NCBI GenBank assembly: GCA_009761415.1
Contig: QUOL01000024.1
Span: forward strand, 1 to 64,000
Origin: Sarcomyxa edulis
Taxonomy: Eukaryota; Basidiomycota; Agaricomycetes; Agaricales; Mycenaceae
DNA: 64,000 nucleotides
Direction: 5' to 3'
Part shown: positions 9,496 to 19,600 of the stretch, piece after piece
How positions within the stretch are numbered: position 1 is the stretch's first letter
Layout of the letters: each line of letters opens with the position of its first letter
Notes under the pieces: model-generated
Database searches by the model: none
The model's input: the letters and a program-made list of their open reading frames with translations, nothing else
Told to the model about the DNA's origin: nothing
Program-made: the position numbers and the translations under genes

Positions 9496-11086
9496 ACGGT
9501 TTGAAAGGCATGGGCGAATTTGGTGTCAGTCATATAGACGGTCATGACGATGTAGGAGGGTTGACCTGCATGATTGCGAATTCTCGTCTCCCAGACAACT
9601 ACGAACCTGGGAGGATCCATCTGTTGGCGTTGGGCTGTTACATCAAACTCGGCCCAAACGTCTTCAGTATGTTTGTCGGATTGCGAAACCACGGCGGAAC
9701 TCCACCTCTAGCTCCTGCCGGCGAAGATCCGTCTCCTCGTGCTATACGTTGCATGGCGGTTTGCTATCCCCCCGAGTCAATCTTGACAGGAGGAGAAACG
9801 GTACACGGGTTGGCAGCTCTTCCTGATAGAACTCTGTTTACTTTGCGTCCAGAGATGACCGGTTTGGTGTGAGTCTACCATCGATTTTGTACTTGTGTTT
9901 TTTTGTTTTCTGTCTATGATAAAATCAACATCAATTTACCGTTTTTCTGTCAGTTCTCAATCATGGCGCAATCGAGGATACACGAACGAGTCTAATTGGG
10001 CTAACGACGGCGAGTTGTTGATGAGCCATTTTTCGTTATTCAACTTCTTCGTGCGATGTTTGCTTCAGTTGTGTTTGTACTTTTGTCTTCAACTTCCCAG
10101 GGCTATGAACGTCCATATCGATCCGGCCATCTTCTTATCGGCATTCTCAATGGAACAGGCCGAGCAGACCGAGCAGACCGAATCATCGTCTGTGAACGTC
10201 ACGAGAGTTAATCCGCATCCGTGGCCGCTGGCTCCAGACGGCTCTGGTGTCTTGTATTGGACGAAAGGAAGCACTTTAACAGAGGAGTCGGATTCTCCTG
10301 CGTTGTCGCCGTCTCAAACCGCTCGTATGGAGGCATTACAATCATGGCAAGAATATCGACGGCATAGGAGTATATTCGTCCCATACCTCTGTCTTGTCGA
10401 TTTTAACGCGATCGAAGTTGTTGAAGGAACTGGAGGTCGAACCAGGTTACAGAAGAAATGTCGGTATTCGTCGATCTTCTTCGGCCAATGTATTCTGACA
10501 TCTTTTCATAGCGGTGACAAAGGCAACTCGTGCCAAAAAAACCAAGGCTAAAGGTGTGCAATCTCAATCATTATATGTTTGCATTTCTAATTCGCTGTTG
10601 TAGTTGATAACCTCCGAGTGTCTTTTGTCGAACATCCTGTTGCGTCGGAATCATTGCCTTCTGTTGGCGTTTACTGGTCACATCCTGGTACGCTGGCCGT
10701 TGTGGTATATTTATTCTTTATGCTCATTTCTCGTTGCTTAGGCGTTTCGTCTTCTCTGACTCGAACCGCTTCTCAAGCGGCATCTCCTGGCGGGTCCAAA
10801 GACATGCCTCAGCGACGTACTCGAATCGCGTCTCGAATCGCGTCTCGAATCGAGTCTCGAATCGCGTCCGTCGGTCAGTCTGACGTGGCCCAATCACGCT
10901 TCAGAAATGATAACACAGATGGACCTCGTACTCGTTCCCGCGCCGCGTTAGGCAATGCTGTCTCCTCCGGTTCTTCGTCGTCAACCGTGGCATCGTTGAC
11001 GGTAAGACGCTCGGCGAGGATTAGAAACGACGGTCAATCGACGTCGAAAAGGCGGCGATACAATAAGGATCTTGGTACGGACTCAT
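9496..11086 (+). pseudogene. TET/JBP-like 2-oxoglutarate/Fe(II) oxygenase, 5'-truncated
   Basis: The reading frame is already open at the first base after the Gypsy LTR. It shows GVSHIDGHDD (HxD iron ligands), a beta-sheet stretch ending GLRNHGGTPP (second His), and then PRAIRCMAVCYPP, which carries a candidate 2-oxoglutarate Arg. This is the core pattern of the TET/JBP-type DNA oxygenases that are expanded in basidiomycetes. Exon 1 ends at 9868 and joins exon 2 at 9954 (intron GTGAGT..TCTGTCAG) with matching phase. Further short exons continue to about 11086: a Glu/Gln patch, KKTKAK, and a basic (RIAS)n linker near 10820-10870. The N-terminal part of the gene is missing at the LTR edge, so this copy is probably broken. 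Assignment to TET/JBP rests on motifs only. Confidence 0.6.
10813..10870 (+). repeat. 12-bp coding tandem repeat (RIAS units)
   Basis: Four near-identical copies of TCGAATCGCGTC (one has GAG for GCG) encode the four-residue repeat RIAS/RIES in the basic linker between the oxygenase and the C-terminal domain. Confidence 0.7.
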
Positions 11087-13274
11087 GTATGTTGTAATAG
11101 TGTTCATGAATTGTGCAGTGTTTTTGTTTTGTGCTTTGTGCTTACGACCTTATTATTCAGACAATCCTGGTTCCACTGATTGCCATTCTGATCGTGGAAC
11201 GCCTGAACGCTCTACTGCAACTTCTATCAATTTGATTTGTGCTCGACAACAGTCAGCAGCATCGTCTCACGTTTTCCAAGACGCGGATGCTGATGATGAA
11301 GACCGAGACTCCGATGACTCGGATTTCGAAGAAGATCCCATGTGTGTCGACGTAGATTCTGATGTTAAGATGCTCATTGAATCGGAGGAGGTCTCACCGA
11401 TTGTTCCTGTGGCAATCGTCACAGAAGGATCAGGTATGTGCTTATATCCGTGTTGTAGATTCTTGTCTTACTATCTTTCAGCTCACAATACAGGAATCAT
11501 CAAATTCCTTGGTTCAATAACCTGCGAAGTTGTTACTTCTGCTGTTACTGATTTCTCGAACGCTATATCGTCGATCCGTTCTCATCGTTCGACAACTTCC
11601 GCCACGTTGGCGACTGTTCAGTTCATCCATAACGCTTGCGACGCGATGCGACTTGAGCCTCTGGCTGAAAGCACTGTGGACCTCATACGAGAGCTGCCCA
11701 GACACGTGCAGGCCTTGGAACGTTATAACAATATTTCTGTTGTAGAAAACAAGATGAATCATGTTATGATCATGCTTGCTTCGTGGAATCCCTGGAACTG
11801 GATCAATCTATGCTTCGATTCTTTCAGCGCCTCTTTGATCACTCCGACCGTCTCTTCGGATGCTCTGTCCACAGAACATTGGTTGTTGAGACTTATGCGA
11901 CGAATCTATCTGACGTTAGACGTCAATCGGACATCGACCCCTTCGTGCGTTTTACACTCTCGGGATTATATTCACGGCATGCCAGATCAAACTTTCACCT
12001 ATAAACTCCCTCGTCTGCAATATAGTACAGACAAGAGGGTCAGCACCGTGCTCAGTGCTGTAACAAACATCGTCGGATCATGGCTTGGGTTTTCCACCGC
12101 TTTGTCATCCATCGCAAAGTATGTTGTTGTGGATCTCATCTTGAAGCACGTGGGATTATCGGGGCTTATGTTGGACAACATATGGCGGTTGTATCAGAGC
12201 CCATTCCGGACGCTGTCCGAACATTCGCCCCAACGGCGTATTCAATGCACGAACGAACAGTGCTTGCTCGACTTTGAGGCCAACCTCCTCAAACATCCTC
12301 TGTCGGATCCATCTAGTCCGGAACGCAACGCACTATCGGAGTTGGGTGCTGTGCATATGTTATGGGAAATAGAGTCGAAGGTCAAGGCAAATCCGGAGTC
12401 TACAGTTCGCTCTCAGCTGGTCAAGTCTGTCCCTCACCCAAACGTTGCTATGCCTACTCCCACTCCATCTTCAAATTCTCTCATGGACGTGTTTACGGAT
12501 TATCTGGACTATCTTTTCCCTTTGCTTTCGGGCCCGTCTACTGTCCCAAGAACGTTCACCGATATTTGTTTGAATAAAATCGCGGAAGACTTGGATTATT
12601 ACCTGCCATTTCGTGACAAGGCGCCACTGCGAATTAAAAGTCTTTCTGGTCCCTATCACTCTGACAATTGCCGTACAAGGAGCGGTTTTTTCAGTATGCT
12701 TTGTTGGCGTGGTGTATTCTACCGTTCCAAATTTTCCTACGACCACAATGGCTACTTTGTAGACCCTACCGCCTTCGACAACTATCGTATCAACTCTGGT
12801 CAACCCGACGATTATTTCGAAAACAAGAGAGCTTACGGTACCTCAAACTCCCTCCGTTGTCTTGAACGCATTCCTGGATTTTGGGACGCGAGCAACGGTT
12901 GGGAAAATTTTCTAGCCAAAGGACCCAACCTCGATGGTCTCTACCGACATCTTCTCACAATATATTCGATCGGTCCTCTCACGGCTTTTTTGATATGTGG
13001 GGACTGCTACTTGTGTGGGTTGTTTTCAACCACGGTCGAGGAAGTTGCGGATCTTGTTGTTGAAATCGACAGAGGTTCAACTAGAGGGATGTGTTCCTTA
13101 GGGCTTTTTGATGACAAGGCAACCTCTTATCAAAGAAAGCGTGCGTTTATCGATTTATACGAATATGGGTCGGAAAAATATGACACTGCCACAAAGGAGG
13201 TAATGGGCTACAATTATTTCATGGTGGAACATGGTACATGTAAACTCGGGCGTTTTGAGAAGGTTGCTGCTTAA
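11085..13274 (+). CDS. C-terminal part of same gene: helical domain with HhH-like IGPLTA motif
   Basis: Splicing at about 11087-11160 (GTATGT..TTATTCAG) puts an acidic segment (DADADDEDRDSDDSDFEED) in frame with the preceding basic exons. Another intron near 11434-11480 leads to about 600 residues. The last 250 are the most structured: CWRGVFYRSKF, a Tyr-rich stretch, then YRHLLTIYSIGPLTAFLI and TVEEVADLVVEIDRG. The IGPLTAFL string looks like a helix-hairpin-helix turn. The region recalls helical DNA-base-modifying proteins common in Agaricomycetes (5-hmdU DNA kinase helical / HhH-type). That comparison is inference. It may be the C-terminus of the oxygenase gene or a separate gene. The stop is TAA at 13272. 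Confidence 0.5.
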   Translation: MYVVIVFMNCAVFLFCALCLRPYYSDNPGSTDCHSDRGTPERSTATSINLICARQQSAASSHVFQDADADDEDRDSDDSDFEEDPMCVDVDSDVKMLIESEEVSPIVPVAIVTEGSGMCLYPCCRFLSYYLSAHNTGIIKFLGSITCEVVTSAVTDFSNAISSIRSHRSTTSATLATVQFIHNACDAMRLEPLAESTVDLIRELPRHVQALERYNNISVVENKMNHVMIMLASWNPWNWINLCFDSFSASLITPTVSSDALSTEHWLLRLMRRIYLTLDVNRTSTPSCVLHSRDYIHGMPDQTFTYKLPRLQYSTDKRVSTVLSAVTNIVGSWLGFSTALSSIAKYVVVDLILKHVGLSGLMLDNIWRLYQSPFRTLSEHSPQRRIQCTNEQCLLDFEANLLKHPLSDPSSPERNALSELGAVHMLWEIESKVKANPESTVRSQLVKSVPHPNVAMPTPTPSSNSLMDVFTDYLDYLFPLLSGPSTVPRTFTDICLNKIAEDLDYYLPFRDKAPLRIKSLSGPYHSDNCRTRSGFFSMLCWRGVFYRSKFSYDHNGYFVDPTAFDNYRINSGQPDDYFENKRAYGTSNSLRCLERIPGFWDASNGWENFLAKGPNLDGLYRHLLTIYSIGPLTAFLICGDCYLCGLFSTTVEEVADLVVEIDRGSTRGMCSLGLFDDKATSYQRKRAFIDLYEYGSEKYDTATKEVMGYNYFMVEHGTCKLGRFEKVAA

Positions 13275-13654
13275 CACTACTTTACGTGTGGTTTGTACCT
13301 GTCAAATAGAACATATACGTCAGGTTGCTTTCCGATCTTATTGTTGAGCTATTGTGTCCTTGTATCAAATTGTTTGTGGCTATCGATTGTATGTGGCTGA
13401 ACCTATTTGCACGTGTTAGCGTTGGTGGCCTCTGAGACGTGTCATGACCAGATTCTTTCATTTTGACTTTACCATATAGTCATGATTTTCTCCCTCAATT
13501 TGCTTTGTTTTGTTTCCATTGCCCTTGGGACCAATGCGTTATCGACCTGTTGCACAACAGATGACCCTACGGTCCTGTTGCAGTCCAGGCATGCTGATGC
13601 TAAATTGGTGTCATACATCGAGGATTGTAACAGATCACACACTGACCGGTAAGC
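13275..13654. other. Intergenic stretch before Helitron ORF
   Basis: About 380 bp without a supported gene. It is T-rich. No Helitron 5' end or TATA box could be fixed here with confidence. Confidence 0.4.
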
Positions 13655-16600
13655 GTGTTACACGTACATAAGACTGAACGTATACTGAATTACTATTGCA
13701 TTGGATATACAAGTTGTCTCTACAGCAACCTCCACGGAATGACGGTACCATTGTCTAATAATGCTGTCATTCAGGATGGTAAGGGTTTATCGTATCTGTT
13801 GCCCACGTTGTTGCCCATGTTGAAAGTTGTATTTTGTGCAGTAGCTGTTGATGTGGCATGTTGCGTTGGTGCAGGTCATAGTGCTGTGCTCAGCGATGAC
13901 CATATATTTCAACCGGGCCTGAGGGTGCCGATCAAATTTGACTTTGCTGATATGCCCCTTGGACTGTCATGTCCAAGGTTTGAATTATATTCGAGCTTGA
14001 TGGTGTCGAACTCTATGGGTGTACGTGTAGAGTGCATTGGTGTTTGCTGTGTCGGTGTCAGTGGACCATCCAGTACCTTATCACCGTCTCTGGGTTCTTT
14101 GGATGGATGTGGTATGACCCAAATGAACATTGAAGGTATACGTGTACTTGAGCACAGTTTTGTGCTTTACGACCCTCCTTCCATGTATAAGAGAATCTGT
14201 CGTCCGCTCTTTCGCATATGTCAGTTGTGTGTGTGTTATGGCATCGACTTTGTTGATGCTTGTCTCAAAGCGTTGTCGTATACAAATTTGCTGAGTTGTG
14301 AATATCTTCTTGGAATATACTCAAATGTGTTGACACAACTTGCGTATCTGTATGATGGTTCTGTTGGCGGACCTCTACATGCAATTGTGACAACCAGGTT
14401 AATATTGTTGCGACATTTGACACGGAAACACGATTATATTGCATACTATCTACGTGCTTTATCACAACGCAAAGCAGTTGACCGTTATTTGTTTTTATGT
14501 TATGCCCATCCGTTGATTGCTGATGGCATTTTTGTTTCGTTTCAATTGGTTCAGTTGTTTTTTAATGATATGTTTGTTGTATATATAGACAATTTCACCG
14601 TTTGTACAGATTGGTTTACGGTATACATCATAACGGCCACTCCTTTTACTGAATTCAAGAGTATAATTCATCTCCATTTCAGTTCTATTGCTCGATGGTA
14701 CAATTACTATAAGTATGTATATGTGGCTTCCGACGCCCATGTTGGAGGATCTTCCAAATACTTGAGATACTCCGACTTAAGGCCCTTTACCTCAAATCCC
14801 ATCAGTGCAACTCACAGTTCTGACACGTTGTTCAAGCTAGTGGATATAAAGACTGATAATTATTTAACGCACTATAAATATAGTGATGCGGATTGTATTG
14901 TTTGTTGTATTCCCTTGAATCTTATCATCGACCAGCTTACCCATGCTCAATTACGCCGTGTTGCCGATTTCTGCAATATCTATGTATCGGCAAGGACATT
15001 GAAATCTAATATGAGAGATACAATCAGATTGTACAGTCGAAATCAGCCCTGCAATATTGTATCGCGGTTTAAGCTCAATGAAAGTAAGTCAGGTGCGGAG
15101 AGACAAAAAAAACACAGAAATAAGCACCGTGCTCAAAGACGTCCGCACCGTAAGGTGACTGTTAGCTCCGAGACAATATCCTTTCCTCCGAAACCACCTA
15201 GTGACAAGACTAAACATAGCATAATCAAAGGTTTTTGTACGGATACCGATCCTAACCGGCTGTGCGAAAGTGGCTGCGCTGTATGTGGTGAACTGCATAT
15301 TACCCAGTCAATGGTCAGTTTGGATGCTGCAGAAGTCAATTTAGATGTCCTTCAGAATTTTGGGGTGAGTCGGAAGGAACGATTTACAATTGAAGATCCG
15401 ATTGAATCTTTTACGGATCCAATAGTTGCTCCGGGCTGCCGTATGATATGTAGCTCCTGCTATTCACAGATTGTTAAAGGTGCAATACCCCCTACAGCTC
15501 TTGCTAATGGTCTGTGGTTAGGAGAAGTCCCTCTTGTGCTTCAAACCCTTACATACGTAGAGAAATTACTTGTTGCCAGGGTTAGGCACAACCGTTGTGT
15601 TGTCACCGTTGCATCTGGTCGTAAAAAAATGCGTGCCAATGCAGTTACATTCTCAAACCCAACACCCAAGATCTATAATATCCTACCTCCGCCTTTGGAC
15701 GAATTAGATGATGTTCTAGCTTTTGTGTTTACCGGTCCTTGTTTACCAACAAAACGAGAGTTAGATAGATGTCCTTTGTTGGTAAGGAGAAGGAATGTAG
15801 GTCAAGCATTGCGTTGGCTGCATCTTAACCATGTAGACTACGCTGATGTAATCATATCTGAGCATAACTTAAATGAATATCCTGATTGTGATGTTCCTGT
15901 CACTATTGATTATCGTAAGATGGATACAAACAAATTGCCAGAAGCAACAAGCGTACATGATAATGAGGAAGAGGAAGGTGTTGAGTCAGGAGACTGTCCT
16001 TTTGTTGTTCATGGTTTAACAGGTGAAGAATTTTCAAACATGCGTCTTCATGCAATCAAAGCTGTGGCTTTACAACACTTAATGAGTGGCGAAAAAATTC
16101 TATATGTTGGACATTCAGATCGTGTACAGTCTATCTATCAGAATCCACAACTTTTTCCTAGTATGTTTCCGTGGTTGTTTCCTTATGGTTTAGGTGGTAT
16201 TGGAAACTATTTGAATACCAGTAAACTGTCCAGTATGGCTCACAAGAGGCATCTTCTAATGTATTTTGATAAACGCTTCCAATTGGATCCGGATTTTGCT
16301 CTAATAGCTTTTAATCACGAACAGATACAAGACAGCGTTAGAGGCGGGTACTTGACAACAGAAAAGGCAAATTTTAACGATACTGCAGAGCGTATTCTTA
16401 ACGTCAACACCGACGTGTTGAAGGATATTAGCGGGCGATTGTTGAAAGGAGAAAGAGTTAAACCTTGTACCAAAGCCGAGATTGACTGTTATAAGCTAAT
16501 CAGTGATTTGGATGTTGTTGGAAGCAATGTAAAAGGATCCATCACGTCAAAGAAACATATGAGAAACGAGATATGGTCCCTCATATCACACGTAGGTTCG

Positions 16601-19600
16601 CCTTCGTGGTTCATAACATTATCTCCAGCAGACAACAAACATCCTCTATGTCTTTATTTTGCGGATACAAAGGAGGAGTTCAGGCCAGATGTTGTTTTAC
16701 CTGACGATGCTTACCGTTTGATTTCTCAGAATCCAGTTGCAGCTGCGCGATTTTTCAATGTCATGTGTAATGCGTTTATAAAACACGTATTAGGTGTAGG
16801 TTCGGATCATCGTGGTTTATATGGAGATACAGCGGCATATTATGGCACTGTGGAACAACAAGGGAGATTGACGTTGCATTTGCACCTTTTGTTGTGGATC
16901 AAAAATGCATTAACCCCTCAGGAAATTCGAGACAAAATAATGGATGAGTCGTCAAACTTCCGAACATGTATGGTTGAATATTTGGAAAGTGTTCATAAAG
17001 GCGAGCTGTTCAATGGGTCTTTGTCTGAAGTGAGAGACAAAGTACGGAACGAGAGTAATTCCAATGCAAAATACATGGACCCTACGCGGACGCTGCCTGT
17101 CCCACCACCTCCTAGATGCAAGAAGTCTGTGTGTGCGGGTTGTATCCGATGTAGAACACTCAAAGACTGGTGGACAAAATTTCGAACAGTTGTTGATGAT
17201 TTAGTATCTCGATCTAATTTTCATACATGTAGTATTCCTAGTACTTCAGAAGATGGAACTGTCAAGAAGAAAGGTTGTTTAAACTCCAAAGGACAATGCA
17301 GGGCAAGATTTCCCCGTGAAATTGTCGAAGAAACAATGGTAGACCCTTTGACTGGTGCATTGAAGATTAAGAAAACAGAAGGGTGGATCAATACGTATAC
17401 CCCGACTGTTAGCTATCTTGTACGATCAAACACGGATGTGACAAGTCTGTTATCGGGAACAGCAGTCAAAGCTGTAGTTGCTTACATTTCAGATTATGTA
17501 TCAAAACCAGGATTGAAAACTTATACAATATTCAATGCGATTCGGGACGTGTTCAAAGATAACAGCGAGCTCTTGAATAATGGTAGCGACAAAAAAACAA
17601 CAGCTCGATCGTTGATGGTCAAAATTGTGAACAGACTTACATCCAAAATGGAGCTTGGTAGTCCCATGGCATCCTTATATATGTTAGGTCATCCTGACCA
17701 TTACACAAATATGTCATTCAAAGTTTTCTACTGGAAAAGTTTTGTTCGCGTTGTTCGGAAAGCATGGGAAGAAGACGATGATATTGCAAGCGGATCCGAA
17801 AAAGTTGTCTTGAACAACAATATGGGATCTTATGTTGGTTTATCTAATGTCCATGATTACATTTTCCGTCCGACCAAGTACGAAGATATGAATTTATATG
17901 ACTGGATACAAAAATACAAAAAAATGAAACGAACAAAACCCGAATTTGAACAGTTCAAGGCGTCCATAGTTGCACGAGACGAGGCATTAGAGGCTGCTGG
18001 CCAGTTAGACAATAACAGTCTCGATGAACTTGATTTCTTGGGTTGCTACAATCGGGACAACAACCAAGTTGATGTAAATACTCTGAATAACCGTGCAGGT
18101 CTCATTGAATCAGATCCAACGGATGACATGTTAGATGAATTAGACATGGATTACGCAGAGGGAATTATTGAAGAAGATTGCAGAGGTTATCCTTTCAAAC
18201 CCGATCATCCGCAGTACGAAAGCCATCAAGTTGTTTGTAATTATGAAAAACAAGACGATGTTATCAATTTTGTTGGTGGCACATTGCCAAGATGCGATCA
18301 GGGTGACCGAGAATATTATTGTTGCACAATGTTGACGCTATTTAAGCCCTGGAGGTCTGGGAAAGACTTGAAATCTGTAGATACTACTTGGGACGAAACT
18401 TTTGTGCGTCATCCTTTCAAAGACCGACAAGCAGAATTGATGAAGTTTTTCAACTTGAGATATGAATGTAATGATGCACGCGACGATTATTCTGCTAAGC
18501 TCAAAGATTCTGAGCATGGTTTATTTGCTTCGTGGGCCTCTAAAGAAGAATTGAGGGAACTTGATACTTTTAGAGATTACGATGATAGTGACGAATATTT
18601 AGAACCTGAACATGAAGACGATTTTTATACGGCTATTGGTGAAGGACACAATATTCAATTGCAGCATATGAAAACCATAGAAGGTATTGTGAGACGTGCT
18701 GGATGGCTAGACAGCTGCAACACTTTGATGAAACTCAGTAATCTTCCGGTTATCCAGCATCTAAATGAAATGTCCGGAAATGCATGGAAGACGTTGGTTC
18801 AAAGCTATAAGCAAAGAGAACTGGATAGAAAAATTGCAAATATGCCAGACCATCCAAAATCCAATATATTTACAAATACAAGACCCGATGAAGTCGTTGT
18901 TGCAGACGGGTCTTACTTGGATAGAAATTTTTGTGCCAAAATTGAGCAGGAACAGAACATTGTAAACAATGTTGTATTACATTTCAAGCTAAACAAAGAA
19001 CAAGAACGTGCTTTTCGTATTGTTGCTAATCATGTCACTTCAAGAACAAATCAGCAACTGAAAATGTTTCTTGGTGGAATGGGTGGGACAGGAAAATCAC
19101 AGGTTATCAAAGCGCTAACGGCCTTATTTGAAGCACGTCAAGAGTCCTATCGTATAATGATTCTAGCACCTACAGGAACGGCAGCAGCTCTATTAAATGG
19201 ATCCACTTATCACTCTGTACTGGGTGTTGGTATAGACCAGATGGATCCTTCAAAAAACAATTTCCAGTCCATGGCGCAAGTCCAGTCACGACTTGATGGT
19301 GTTGACTACATATTTATCGACGAAATCTCCATGGTTGCTTGTCATGAGTTGTACACTATTAGCGCACAATTGGCAAAAGCAAGAAATGTGCTCGATGTGC
19401 CCTTTGGCGGACTTAACATGATATTTGCAGGTGATTTTGCCCAATTACCTCCTGTCAAAGGATCTCCTCTGTATAGTCAGACTGTTGGAACGTCTGTAGA
19501 AGCTTCTCAGACGCTACGAGGTCAACAATCTGCTATAGGAAAAGCTTTATGGCATCAAGTAACTACTGTGGTGATATTAAGACAAAATATGAGACAAAAA

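Noticed and set aside
13655..15000. First 350-450 codons of the Helitron frame as a conserved domain
   Set aside because: Low complexity, no motif, and homology to Helitron proteins begins only later; the true start is probably downstream.
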